The notes under the pieces are model-generated. The model ran no database searches. It was not told the origin of the DNA and saw only the letters and a list, made by a program, of their open reading frames with translations. The position numbers and the translations under genes were made by a program. Below are positions 10,262-22,238 of a DNA stretch of 64,000 nucleotides, in pieces (positions within the stretch are counted from its first letter, which is position 1; each line of letters begins with the position of its first letter). Source of the stretch: Cristatella mucedo (lineage: Eukaryota; Bryozoa; Phylactolaemata; Cristatellidae); assembly GCA_009760855.2 (NCBI GenBank), contig WPIO01000061.1:881501-945500 (forward strand). Direction: 5' to 3'.

Positions 10262-11150
10262 AAATGCAGTGTATCCATGTGTAACTCCACAAAACCATAA
10301 AGACTATGTGGGTGTTACGCAGAAGAGTTATGTTTAGCTCACTCACAGCCTAAGCAGCTTTCGGTACGCATTCGGTAGCCAACAGACTTCGTCTCACGCA
10401 ACTAAAAGAAAGTGGGAAGCATGGCAGAGACAGGAAAGCAGTTGAGGTAGTGAGCTACTAGGAAGCAGCAGCTCAGGACTGCTGAAAAAGATGAGCCATA
10501 GTCGGCAGCAGAAGAGTAGTTGTCGTTGTGTAAGACTGTGGAAGCTAGTTCCACAGTCTAGGACCTGCAGAGCTAATGCTTCTGTCGCCAACGGTCTTTA
10601 AGCAGAGGATTTGAACAGCTAATTTTTTGTCCACACAGGACCTGAGGGCGCGAACAGGCTGAAACTGGTGCAGCAGTTCAGCTAGGTACGAAAGAGCCAA
10701 GCCGTGGCTGGCCTTGTGGGTCAGCGTAAGAACATTGCTCTGTATCCTTGGATCAACCGGCATTCATCCTAGCTCTTTTAGCAAAGGAGACACGTGCTCA
10801 AACCTCTGGGACTTATAGACTAGCCTTGCAGCCATATTCATAGCCAGCTGCAGTTGCCTAGTTGCTGTCTTTGGTAGCCCAGCCAAAAGAGAATTACAAT
10901 AATCAAGCCGAGACAATATTAAGGCTAGAACTAAGCTAGTTAAATCTTTTACAAGCCACTGTGGAAGATAGCTCCTAATCTGAGATAGGGATCGGTCGTG
11001 ATAGTTAGCTGTAGAAGCAGTCTTCCGAATGAAGCTTTTAAAATTTACGCAGCTGTCAAAAACGTTACCTAAATTTCGAGCACGCGGTGATGGCCACACA
11101 AGAGGATCACCTCCAGCCACTCGCTTAGGGTTTCCTATGGAAAGATTAAG
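10262..11150 (-). mobile_element. LINE B (CR1/L2-like), longest copy, reverse orientation
   Basis: The reverse strand reads ARNLGNVFDSCVNFKSFIRK, LVLALILSRLDYCNSLLAGL and QLQLAMNMAARLVYKSQRFE, the end of a reverse transcriptase domain. After a stop come NVLTLTHKASHGLALSYLAEL and GDRSISSAGPRLWN of the C-terminal domain. The 3' UTR contains accgaaagc.gcttaggctgtgag and ends at gttttgtggagttacac. It is a 5'-truncated, frameshifted pseudogene. Confidence 0.78.
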
Positions 11151-11429
11151 TCTGCCGGATGTTGCACCTTACATTGACTTCAGGGTGTAGGCCACCGGGT
11201 CGGTGCAACGCTTCCTCACCTATCAATGTGGCCACACGAATTGCTTAATATTTATCTAGCTGAGAGCTAACCTGGTCGATCAAGGGAGGCGAAGCCTTTT
11301 ATCCGGGAGCTCGGAATTTCCCTTAGCCGGATGAGGGGCAAAACAGCAAGCGATACTCGTTCAGTCGAAGCTTGCGGCAGGATCAAAACGAAGCTCCGGC
11401 CCTTCTTATCAACAGGCCCATTCATCTCC

Positions 11430-12480
11430 TCTTGCCGATGTGATCGCCAAGCACAATCTAGGCTTTCACTTCTATGCGGACGACACTCAGTTGTACCATG
11501 GCTTTGATCCCTGCCAGCCATCGAGCACGTCGAATTCTCTCAACTCCCATCCTGCACGTATTGATGACATCCGCACATGGATGGCAGATAAATTTATTAA
11601 ATTGAAGAATGATAAAAACCAACTTACTAGTTATGGGCAAACCAAGTGTGATTCAGAAATTGGACAGGCTAACGCTCAAAATTGGCTCTGCAAGCAAATC
11701 TGTTGAATCTGCACGAGATCTAGGTGGCATGTTTCAAAGTGATCTTTCATTAGATGACCACAACAGTTTTGTAGACAATTCTGCCTACTTTCAGCTACAT
11801 AACATTGCTAAAATTCGTGTTTTTTAGACAGGAATGCCACATCTAAACTGGTTTATGTATTTGTTACATCCCGTCTTATGTAACTCCCTGCTTGCTGGCC
11901 TACCGGCATGTGCACTCGGGCGCTTACAGTTAGTGCAAAACTCGGCAGCCAGGCTTGTCTGTCGTGAGTGCCGACCTGCACTGGCTCCCAATCAAGCAAC
12001 TCATCAACTTCAAGGTTTTGTCACTCACTTGTAGGTTCCTTCATTCTTTGGCTCCAGCCGACCTATTATATCTACTCCCCCATCATCGTACCACCCACTT
12101 TTCGGAATCTAACTGTTTACCTATACCTCGTACAAACCTCATGATCTTCGGAGACCATGTCTTTAGCTCGAGTGCTTCCAAAGCCTGGAGCTTACTTCTG
12201 ACTTGCATCACGACATCTCCTGACTTGTCCACATTCAAAAAGAAACTGAAAACGCATTTATGACAGTATTTTGTGGGTCCCTGCGATTCGTCCTTTATCT
12301 GCTTATGCACGCCTACACTGTTGCATGCTGCCACTAACCACACTTGCATGCTGACCCTGTGCACATCACCCATAACCATGTTATTATTGTTGTTTATTGA
12401 GCATGCTACCACTAACCATTCGATCGTGCTTTCTTTGCAGCAATTATAAAGCGCCTAGAAAGAGCTCTGGGGGCGAGAGG
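11430..12480 (+). mobile_element. LINE A, longest copy, with RT catalytic region
   Basis: LGFHFYADDTQLYHGF at 11455 contains the catalytic YADD box of reverse transcriptases. Further decayed blocks are IDDIRTWMADKFIKLKNDK, CNSLLAGLPACALGRLQL, DLHWLPIKQLINFKVLSL and SPDLSTFKKKLKTHL. The UTR with 'gcatgctgccactaacca' and the end 'aaagcgcctagaaagagctc' follow. Frameshifts and stops make it inactive. It lies downstream of gene 1. Confidence 0.8.
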
Positions 12481-12639
12481 GTAGCGGGTTTTATACAGCA
12501 AATGGTGGCAGCTGTGATCGTACAATGAAGCGACATGCCCAAAAGAGTTCTCTGCAAATCACTGTGAGCTGACTTGCCCTCTACTGGAACTAACACGATT
12601 TATTGCCACGGTTATACTGGATGACATTGTTATCATTAG

Positions 12640-12800
12640 GTTTCGTAATTTTGGTGAGACCTTTGTTAGTAAGTTCACACGCGTAACATCGAGGTCATTG
12701 GTTCGAGTCTGCCGCTTGCAAGCTTATAATGCACACCCCACATGCAGGGTTGGTAACTGCAAAGGTTCTTTCATCGATATGCGAAAATGAGGCCGTTTAA
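12640..12800 (+). mobile_element. Diverged SINE1
   Basis: A decayed B box (attggttcgagtctgcc) and end (gatatgcgaaaatgaggccg) are recognisable. Confidence 0.45.
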
Positions 12801-13864
12801 AGTTTGCTCTGTGCGAACGATACAAACAAAATTACTGCTAGCGATTTTAAGGAATTCTCAGCGGCTGCTATAACTGGGGGCGTGATTAGCATGACCTCTC
12901 CAACCAACCTGCTCTGGCGGCCCTGCTACGGACGACTGAGCTTCTACGACTTCTTCGGACTCGCGAGCGGCAGCGAACGAACTGCAAGCAAAATGTACCT
13001 TGATCACTCACGCACACTCGGGCTGTCTGCGGCCATATAATATTCCGTCCAGCGCTCAAGACATGGACTTACTATGGCGTGGGCCTCCTTTGTTGCTGCA
13101 GCGCTCGGCTACCGTTGACATTAAGTATAACAGTAAAGAGTAGCTGGTCGAAGAGCCTCCTTTCTACATTGCGGCAGTATGGCCTTAGTCGCTACCCCTC
13201 CGCCGACTGTAGGCATTAAAGGATTACTCGATCTCACGTGACCTGGATCGTAAATCGTGAGCACCGCAGCCCTTGGCTAAAACCCGGGGCGAAGCCCCCC
13301 CCCCCCCGGCGAGTATCGAGGAGGCAGCGACTGCGACTCGCTAGCCGTGCTGCTTCGAGTTGCCAGCGTCAACTGAAATGTTAAACTCGTCGGTAAGGAC
13401 TGGCACCGTTACGAGCGCTGCGTTTGTGACCAGAGAGCGCGTTCGCTGCACGACTTGAGCCGGTACACACAGGCCTTGGAAAAATGCTGTCGTTAGTGAC
13501 TTTTCAATTTATTTTCAAAGCTAAAAATAAACATTTGTACATTGTCATAGCAAACACTACGATATAGTGCTATTGTAATTTTAAGCAATACAAGATGGTG
13601 CTTTTCGTTGTCGAAGCAAATACCATACATTGATTGGCATTTCGACAAAATTATCGTTGAATTTTGATCACAAAATCTACCAAGTCAGCGACTCAACATT
13701 TCTCCTCGTACTCGTCAGTCGGTTCCCCTTCCTCCTCCTCCTTCTCCTCTTCTTCATCCATCTCTTAGTCATTCACAACAGGTCTCCATTTTGCTTGAGG
13801 AAAACCAAAGGTTCTCGCGTGCGCGATTGCAGACTTTGACGTTTCTGAGAAAATACCGGCTTGC
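12801..13864. other. Intergenic stretch, nothing recognised
   Basis: No convincing coding or RNA gene. It holds a poly-C run near 13297, a CTCCTC-rich stretch near 13730 and otherwise ordinary unique-looking sequence. Confidence 0.6.
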
Positions 13865-14650
13865 TTAGGGAGAGCAACCGTTCAACAACATTCGATGTCG
13901 GCAGCAGAAACGTGGTATCAACATAAGCCGATGCGGTTGCCTGTTACGCACTCTGTCGCTTCGACGTACGATCGACAAAGAATCGTCCGTTTCGTCAGAA
14001 TGATCGCCGCTGGATTGGGATTTCAATAGGGAGTGGACCGAGCAGTTGCATCTTAATCCGACTGACCCCATCATGGCTGTCTCAAATGCGGGACTATGAA
14101 CAACATCTGCCCCAGTTCCCAGCCACTTTTCGAAGTCCAATGATGGGAACGATGCAATCAGCGACTGGAATAGAAAGTGTAATTCAAAGATGGTTCTATC
14201 TTGAAAAACTGAAGTGCGAGGGTAACAGATTTGAAATCCGCCTAGGCCGCTTTATGCCGAAGAATGACATTTCTTTTCGCGGCTGTGGGCATCGATTCGG
14301 AAATCTGGGGGTTCGAATCATCGATATTGGGCAGCAATTGTTCAAACCGCTCAAACATTTTGGTAATAGCAAGCCGGCGATTCACACTTCGTTCGACAGG
14401 GCGCAATGGTGATGAAAGGCGAACTCTATCGGACTCGTGGAGCGCGAACAACTTCGACATTGTTTCCCAAACAGTTCGAACTCCGATGAGAGAAATTGTG
14501 CAAGCGTAGGCTGCCAAATTGAGACTGTGACTGCGGCAATCCAATAACGGCCGACCAAACAGATTTGGTGGATTTACATACTTGTGTGTGCACCGTGCGC
14601 ACACGTAGGTAAACCCTCGCCGGGGGGGGGGGGTGCGCCATAGCCGCCCT
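13865..14650 (-). pseudogene. hAT-like transposase remnant
   Basis: The reverse strand of 14242-14670 encodes LLDCRSHSLNLAAYACTISL, VWETMSKLFALHESDRVRL, SPLRPVERSVNRRLAITKMF and ERFEQLLPNI. The order 'C-x2-H-x-LNL ... LRP ... (T)RW-like ... ERF..LLP' resembles hAT/ZBED transposases. A second frame (13865-14140) reads MDFEKWLGTGADVVHSPAFE and may be its C-terminal part. The expected Trp of the TRW box is missing. The region is flanked by homopolymer tracts (C at about 13297, G at about 14622). Family unassigned. Confidence 0.45.
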
Positions 14651-15719
14651 CGCCGCGTCCTAGGCAACACAGTAATGGCTGAGCTTACATGTGAAGCCGT
14701 TGGCCTTTAGCGTGCGCGTACGAGTAGTGCGGCTGCGAGTGTAGCCGCAGACTGGCTAAAACATTATAACGAATGTGCAAGATTAGCAAGTTCCAGTAGG
14801 GTGGTAGAGCTAACAAATCTATACAGTCTGTACTGTTGCGAGTATAAAAGGAAATTCCAACGAAGGATGACTAACAGGTGCCGCCATAAGTTTAAGCAAC
14901 TCTGCCAAAGTTACAAGATATTTTGCAGCTTTCTGTGGAAATGGTCCTACATTGTTCTCAGTAAGCATTACTTTGGGGTTCTGGCACAGCCACGTGGATA
15001 GATTAAGCATGCTACGCTTCAGTAATTACTTAAAGAACTACTTCAACTTTGGTAGTACCTGCAATGCGACAGCGTCATACCTTCACTGCACTGGCGACGT
15101 ACCGTCTTCTTAAGGTGGTCATCGCGACATCCTTCATTAATGCGTCGCTTCAAATATCTCTCGTTCAAGTACTGAAAATGGCCAAAGGATTGGATTGATC
15201 AGCGTTCATTAACTGACACAACTTTTCGACAGTAGTCAAGGTCGAGTGCATGGTCGCTAGCTTGTTTCAGGCAGCTAATTTTTTGCTTCTAAGAAATCAA
15301 AAAAGTGTGATGGGCTACCCTCGAGAGTATGCGTTGCTGGCGTAACCTTGCATAGCACTCAATTAAGGCCAGTCGTAAGTTAAAATGTCTCAGAAACACT
15401 TTTTGCAGGAGCGCATCTGTTCTTTAAGGGTTCCGTTCTATGACCCTGACAGCTTAGAGCGACTACTTAGAGCTCACCCGGCATTGGCTAGCAAATCAAG
15501 AGCGAAGCGTTCGTTCTGCTAAGCCCAAGTAAAGACGCAAGCCGTTTGGAGCGCAGCGTTCCTGAGCCGCAGACGACGGAAGTTCCTGCTCAAGTTAACG
15601 ACTGATTTGAGTTGATAATTACACGTTGTTGTGTGCGGCTGCGTACGAGTGTTCCAAGTCAATGGCTGTTTAGCAAAACGCGAACGCTCACAAGCGCGTG
15701 CGTAATCGTGCGCGTCTTC

Positions 15720-15840
15720 TGGCCACCCGCTCTTCTGACCAAGGTCGTCTACCTACCTCAAACCAACCTCAAATCCTTGGGAGACCGTGCCTATACTTCG
15801 CCAGCTCCCAAAACCTGGAACTCAGCCTGGAACCTGCCGA
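15720..15840 (+). mobile_element. LINE A fragment, 5' side of a SINE2 insertion
   Basis: ctacctcaaaccaacctcaaatccttgggagaccgtgcc encodes the decayed PRTNLKSFGDRA block and stops in the middle of 'KAWNS' at the SINE2 start. It resumes at about 15990. Confidence 0.6.
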
Positions 15841-15985
15841 GCTGGTTTGATCCAGTGGTTAAGGTGCTGGCCCCGACCAAGGCCTGGCTGGGGTCATGGG
15901 CTCGAGGCCCAAGGCATATGTGAAGCGCCTGAATACAGATTAAGTTCTATTGGGGTGCTATACAAATTAATTACATTAATTATAT
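15841..15985 (+). mobile_element. SINE2 (tRNA-derived) inserted in LINE A
   Basis: Starts gctggtttgatccagtggtt, with aaggtgctggccccgaccaa, an A/B-box-like region and a LINE-like tail (gattaagttctattggggtg ctatacaaattaatta). It interrupts a LINE A copy, so it is younger than that copy. Confidence 0.75.
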
Positions 15986-15989
15986 GTTA

Positions 15990-16240
15990 ACTTACTTCAG
16001 ACCAACGTCACGACTTGCAGACCTCTAAAAGAAAATTAAAATCCGCCTTTTCCTCACAACATTAGCTTCGTCCTTGTGAATCGTTCGCTGTGTGCTCACG
16101 CATGCTGACACTATGTATGCTATCGCCAAACAATTCAAATGCTTCCTTTACAGCAAATGTCAAATGCATAGAAAGAGATCTACTTCTCTTGGGGTACTAC
16201 ACGAGCGTCTTATTAGTATTGTGATTATTATTGTTATTGT
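15990..16240 (+). mobile_element. LINE A 3' end, 3' side of the SINE2 insertion
   Basis: Resumes with gacttgcagacctctaaaag (decayed DLTTFKK), the UTR words and tail cttggggtactacacgagcg, followed by AT-rich tail. Confidence 0.6.
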
Positions 16241-16826
16241 GGTTGCCAGAGTGGTTGCGTCTCAAGGAGATTTTAATGAGAAATTCCACCAAGAACTTAA
16301 AAGGCTTAACATTAGCTTTAATCTGTTTGCGACTGAATTTAAAATGGTTTAAATAACCCCGCCAAATAAGTGGTGGATCTCTTCACGCTGTAGGTTTATA
16401 TTAACCTTTCTAGTTTATCAGTCCGCTGGCTGATACCGCGCAACTGATCTTGAGCCGTAAAGTATTTTGCAGTACATTCTTAGACTAGTCTTATCTATTT
16501 AAGACTCGCCTTCCCCTCTGCCGAGGTTGGGTCTTGCCCTCTGTCCCGAGTGGTTGCTTAACTGACTTAACTGCTTATGACTCCATTGCTCCTGGCTAGT
16601 CGATCAGCCCGACGAAGACACCTTGTTGCGAACGATTGACCACGCCCCTCATTGAGCAAGAAAAGTCAAGAATACTCAGAAGGCTCAACATGAAAGGTGT
16701 TTTAGCGTTTTTACTCCGGCTAAAATGTTTACAGACTGATGCATGCCGCCGACACATTATAGAAGCGATCAGCTCAACTAAGCAAATCATCTGCGGTGAG
16801 CAAGTGATTGCACTTCTTTTAAGGGC

Positions 16827-16980
16827 CACGATAGCCCAGGAGGTAAGGTGCTCGCTCTTCATGACTGAGATTGTAGGTTCAAATTCTACAGTGGGCGATC
16901 CTTAGTTGCCGACTGCAAGCGGTGGCGATAGCCGTTAAGGCTCTTCTGCCGCTATACAAACGAGGCTGTGACATCGGCTC
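16827..16980 (+). mobile_element. SINE1 variant
   Basis: Head GATAGCCCAGGAGGTAAGG, B-box-like TAGGTTCAAATTCTACAG and an intact body and end. It is a diverged subfamily. Confidence 0.7.
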
Positions 16981-18469
16981 GTGCTACTATGGCTCCGGCG
17001 GGGGGGGGGCAGGCGCGGCGACTACTGAGCGCGGCACTGATCTTGGCGCCACCTGGTGGGAGAGAGAGGGAGATATCTCTTCATCGCCTCTCGAGCTGCA
17101 GGAGAGCGTATATGGGTCACGTAAGGAGGAGCAGTGAGGAACAAGGCGTAACGTTCCGTAAATCCCTAAAAAGGCACCGGCGAGGTTCAGGGCTCCGTTG
17201 TGCGACGCTAAAACCCCCATCGGTAGGGGTGGAGTCATATTATTTACTAATGCGTCCCCGGCGGTGGGGGCGAGAAGCTCAGCTGCCGCTCTCTGCCCGT
17301 CCGATGTGGGGCAGCCGGGCGATGCAAGGAGTACAGCTCTAACCCACAGCTGCCTCGGTAAATTACTACAGCATGCTCGCGCAACACTTCTCCGATGCTA
17401 TAGTGAGTGGACGGGCTGAGCGAGCTTCGAGACCGAGGACGCTGCCGCCGGCTGGCATCATGCCGGCTCGAAGATGAGTTAGCAAACAGCACGCCCACTC
17501 ACTAACAGCACGCTCTCCGACCAGGCGACGCGAGATAAGCGGTTAAAAATACCGCCGTTCGGATAAACAATGAAGATGGACGATTCGCTTCGATCAACGC
17601 GTTGACGTTTCGACCAGAGGCTTCGTTTGTGCAGCCATCGATAGCGACAGATGCGTCAGCTAAGATGGGTGTTAAGTCGGGTTGGTGGAGCGAAATTTCG
17701 GTGAACAGCTTAGAGACGCTTCAGTCGTCGGTATCTGGGTATGAATCACCCCGAGCAGCCAGAGTGCTGTGCTCCATCAACCAGAATGCTCGCTCGCCAC
17801 CGCAGGGGCAAACTGTTGGCGCACCTACAACAATTAGCCGAGCCTTCATTAAGCTGGCTGCACGGTCGCGCTGGTTAACGACCACCACTACCAATCGGGT
17901 CGTTTCGCAGCTAAAACCCGCCAGCTCTCCACTTTCAGCCGACTAGCCGGACTGTGCAGACGCAATCCTGTCCTCTCTTTTATTCAGCCTTGCAGTCTCA
18001 GACCGATATTCAGCGACTACCGAGGAGCCACGTAAAGTCGCTGGATCCGTTCACAAACGGACATATCGTCGTTCAACTAGTACGCAAGGGCGTCATCTAG
18101 TTCTCGTCGTGCCACACCCCCACAGGGTCATGTCGGCTGCCGCAGCATCAGCCTTGACCTAGGCAGGCTTGAGCAGATCGATCGATGTGTCAGTCTGATG
18201 ACCGTGTTAACTTGCAACAAAACACAAGACTAAAGTTGAACAGAAGTAGGTAGGAAGCATGCAGAAAGCAAGATTCACCGTGTAAGCCCGGCACGGGGCC
18301 CATACAAAAGCCGCGAGCAGGCGTTGGAAGAAGTATTTCTCAGTAAGCAAGTCCAACCAGCATTCCTATAAACCTTGCTTCCTACTCGCTCCGCCCATTT
18401 GTCTTTTTGAACTCCCTTATTAGTGACACATACAACAAAGACTCGAGTAGGTGGGAAGCACGTTTGTGA
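16981..18469. other. GC-rich intergenic stretch, nothing recognised
   Basis: Open frames up to 128 codons overlap on both strands but show no domain, no repeats in common with genes here and no splice-site logic. A G-run occurs near 17000. Confidence 0.55.
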
Positions 18470-19165
18470 CATCCCGACTTGATTTCTGTAACTCGCTGCT
18501 CACTGGCCTACCGGCATGTGCAATCAGGCGATGACAGCTTGTGCAAAACTCTGCTTTTCTGTCGTGAACGTCGCAGTTGCCACATCACACCACTTCTGGC
18601 CGACCTGCACTGGCTACCAGTCAAGCAACGGATTGACTTCAAAGTTTTGTCGCTCACTTTTAGGTCACTTCATTCTTCGCCTTCAGCCTATCCTTCAGAT
18701 CTAATCCCCCACCAGGCCAAGCATCGTCTCACCCGCTTTTCGGAAATTAATTGCTTGCCTATACCTCGTACAAACCTCAAATCCTTTGGAGACAGTGCAT
18801 TTATTTCGTATGCTCCCAAAGCCTGGAATTCACTCTCGACTTCCATCACGACATCCCTGACTTGACAACATTTAAAAAGAAATTGAAAAAGCACCTATCT
18901 GTGACAGCATTTAGTGAGTTCCTGCGATTCGATCTGTATGTGCTTATGCGTGCCGACACTGTTGCATGCTGCCACTAACCGCACTTGCATGCTGACCCTG
19001 TGCATGTCACCCCTAACCATTTTATTCATGTTGTTTATCAAGCATGATACCACTCACCCTTCGATCGCGTTTCCTTTGCAGCAAATGTATAGCGCATAGA
19101 AAGAGATTGAGTTCTTTGAGGGCGCTTTACCAAGTGTATTATTACTATTATTATTATTAGTGCCA
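18470..19165 (+). mobile_element. LINE A ORF2 C-terminus, UTR and tail
   Basis: It encodes ADLHWLPVKQRIDFKVLSLT, FRSLHSSPSAYPSDLI, INCLPIPRTNLKSFGDSAF and SYAPKAWNSLSTSITTS, then a frameshift. It finishes with the UTR, aaagagattgagttctttga and an ATT tail. This is one of the best preserved forward copies. Confidence 0.8.
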
Positions 19166-19185
19166 ACGCTCTTTACTTGTAAAAA

Positions 19186-19505
19186 AAGAGCCAGAGAGCG
19201 AGAGCCAGAGAGCGAGAGCCAGAGAGCGAGAGCCAGAGAGCGAGAGCCAGAGAGCGAGAGCCAGAGAGCGAGAGCCAGAGAGCGAGAGCCAGAGAGCGAG
19301 AGCCAGAGAGCGAGAGAGCCAGAGAGCGAGAGAGCTAGAGAGCCAGAGAGCCAGAGAGCCAGAGAGCCAGAGAGCCAGAGAGCCAGAGAGCCAGAGAGCT
19401 AGAGAGCCAGAGAGCGAGAGAGCCAGAGAGCGAGAGAGCCAGAGAGCCAGAGAGAGAGTAGCGAGAGAGAGAGAGAGAGAGAGAGTAGCGAGAAAGCGAG
19501 AGAGG
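19186..19505 (+). repeat. Purine-rich minisatellite, 12-bp GAGAGCCAGAGA units and variants
   Basis: Units of agagcgagagcc give way to agagcc repeats and finally (GA)n. One strand is almost pure purine. Open frames of Ser-Leu-Ala or Arg-Glu repeats here are artefacts. It starts right after a LINE A ATT tail. Confidence 0.9.
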
Positions 19506-19867
19506 GGGATTCGTCTGATAGAAGTAGAGATACCGCAGTTCGAATGTCTAGCAGCCGACATCCATCTCCACTGATCGAGCTACACTGGACATATCCCAAG
19601 GAGAGCGAAATGTGGCGAATGACTAGTTGACGAGTTTCTACGAGTTGACGAGTTTTACTAATGACGAGTTTCTTGCTAATTGCGATGATTAAAGCAAAAC
19701 CTATAGCTATAAAGGACAGTCCCCCTTAATACAAAATGAGCTATGTATTCAGTAAGAAAAATTCAGTAAACAATATTTTTAAAAATGTATTTCGTCTATA
19801 AATTTAGGATGCAACTAATACTTAGGTGCGACTTATAATTGCAAAAATACGGTAGTGTAAACGTAAA

Positions 19868-19975
19868 TACAATTTATTTGTGATGTCCCTTAAGAGAACG
19901 TAATCTCTATTCAAACGCTTCGCATACGCCATGGGGCTCGAGCCCCCGACCTCGGTCATCAAATGGTTGGAACAG
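19868..19975 (-). mobile_element. SINE2 fragment, reverse orientation
   Basis: aagagaacgtaatctctat and the inverted B box (ggggctcgagcccccgacctc) mark a partial SINE2. Confidence 0.6.
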
Positions 19976-21204
19976 GCAGGTTGCACCGTCACAGTCTCGA
20001 AGCTCCAACTTACAAAAGCCACAGGCTCCATGGTGGCAGCATAACTAGCGCAGCGAGAACGTACAGCTCGTCCTCCCTGCGATAGTTATAGCACGTACCG
20101 TAGTCGATGCTGAGGTACCAGGTACCTGTACCTTTGAACAGCTCTATCTCTATGCTCTCATGTAAAATCACAAGCCGACTTCGCAAGCAGTATATTTCGT
20201 TTCCCAATTCCATTACACTGAGCTGCAACCGTAGTCTGCACTTGCGCTACATCGGCCATCGCCCTTGAACACTTCTAGATTAACAGCACTAGATTACCGC
20301 TAGCAGCCTTTGATTGACCCGCTTAGGTTTCACCTTCATCGCAGTCCCAACGTTACTCTCAGGAGATTTCTGATTAGCTGGGGCTTCTACTTTGTGTGTT
20401 TCCTACCTTCAGCTTTGGATATAAAAATACCTTCTCTAAGGCAATCACATTTTCCTCCAAAACACGCTTAAATTTCACAAATTGCTGCTCAGCTGCGAGT
20501 ACTGCCGCTTGAACGTGAAACTTGGTGCTTTTGCACGCTTGTCTAAGCGTAATATCTTTCAGGTTATTAAGCCGTTGTTACACTTTCTATTGAAAAGAGT
20601 TGTAAAGCACCAGTGCGGATATTTAGATCTCTTAAGGCACAATGCAAAAAGCGTATTGCAAATGTTATTCTCTAACTACTTGGAATGACGGCAAATTCTA
20701 AGCCGGCATTAGTTTGGTGCGATACCGTTATGTAATTCTCTCGATTTTATTTAAGCGCCCCTCCAGAATTCGCTCAACTTCAGCAAGTGACTTATCCGTT
20801 TTCAAATTCCAAACTTTGCAAAACAGCAGCGTCTCCTGGCGCAGCTTCAACAACTTCAGCTTTCCAGCTCGATTTTACGATCAGCATTTGCCTGAATCCA
20901 TTCGATATAGAAAGTCGGGGCTTGGGTGCAATGCTCTGCGGTACAGTAACACGAAATTAGACTAGCACAAGACGGCCACAAAGGGATCCTCGGCCATTCA
21001 TTGTCCAGCACTTCCGGCACCGAACGCTACGAATGGACTGTAGCGGCCTCTCACCTAGAGATCTTTGCAGCTAAGGCAGCTCCCGCAGCAAAGGTACCAA
21101 TCATCGCTAAAACGTGACGAATACCGATGGAGCTGGAATCGCGAAGCACTGTTAGCGCGTTGCAGTTGCAGCCTCGGTATCGCGAAGCTACGCCTTTAGC
21201 CGCC

Positions 21205-21256
21205 CTGAGCTCAGGCAGCATTAAAGAGGGCCTTCTTTAATGCTGCCTGAGCTCAG
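21205..21256. repeat. 23-bp perfect inverted repeat with 6-base loop
   Basis: The arm 21205-21227 (ctgagctcaggcagcattaa aga) is the exact reverse complement of 21234-21256. The pairing extends imperfectly outward (tagccgcc / gcggccta). The arms would form a very stable hairpin. Confidence 0.85.
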
Positions 21257-22186
21257 AGCGGCCTAAGGAATGGGCAGTCTAATTTTCGGCCAGCCCCCAC
21301 CCCCCCCCCCCCCCCAGTAGCCGCTGTGAATACCCATCGGGAGCGAGCAGCGCAGTAGCAGCTGTCGCATGCAGCCGAAGCCGCGGCACGGGGCGGCCTT
21401 CCTTGGCTTTGGAGGCCACCGCTGCCAGCATTCGGCAGCAGGCCGCCAGGATTCGCCACTATTATGATCAAACTCAATACTTTTAGGATAAAGACTCCGC
21501 TGTCGCTAGCGCTCGCGCTCGAGTGCTTATTAGAAGCAATCCGCTGGTCAATGTGTCGAACGGTTATGCGGTTTATTATAAGATAAATTTCAAGAGGCCG
21601 CAGAGGAAATTAATGTACATATTAGTCGGCGATCATCCAGAGCAGTCCGCGTGCGCTGCTTCGTTACAAGAATACGCGTCTCACACCAGCCATTAGCGAT
21701 TGGCTAGAAAACGAAGAGCGAGTGCAGCATAGCGGCAGTGGCCGAGTCTGCCTCTGCGCACGCGCACGCGCACACACACAGTGTGGCTCGTATCGCGTAG
21801 CTCCTCGTGGCCTCGTGCTGCGGTGTCAGGCTCAGCTGAAATAGTAGCGAAGCCATCGACCGTCGATGCTCAGAGGCGCAGTCAGATCGCATATCGTCGA
21901 ACGGCCTGTTTCGCAGCCACACAAAGGCGGCACAATGGGCAGCACACAGCAGAGCTGGTTTGCCTAGTCATCTGCACACGAGGCCTGCGGCATTGTGTAG
22001 CTCCTGCTCCTGCCGAGTCATCAGCGTGCAAGGCTCGCATTGTGCAGTTTGCCCAAGCCTTGTCCGAGTGGGGTAGCAAGCCCATCAACCGTAGCTGAGA
22101 GGCTTGGTCAGCTCGCGTAACGTAGAGCTGATGACGTAGAGCAATTGTAGTGCAAGCAGTCGCACGGCCGTCGAGAGGCTGTGCGT

Positions 22187-22238
22187 TCCGGCGCTACAAG
22201 CTGAGCCGACGGCTGAGCGTTCAGCTTGTAGCGCCGGA
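22187..22238. repeat. 18-bp perfect inverted repeat with 16-base loop
   Basis: tccggcgctacaagctga at 22187-22204 pairs with tcagcttgtagcgccgga at 22221-22238, in a GC-rich part of the intergenic region. Confidence 0.85.

Noticed and set aside
18479-18865. 128-codon open frame with WLPVKQRIDFK as a possible host gene
   Set aside because: It is the truncated C-terminus of a LINE A retrotransposon repeated many times in the window.
19157-19561. 134-codon Ser-Leu-Ala open frame on the reverse strand
   Set aside because: It is a product of the GAGAGCC minisatellite.
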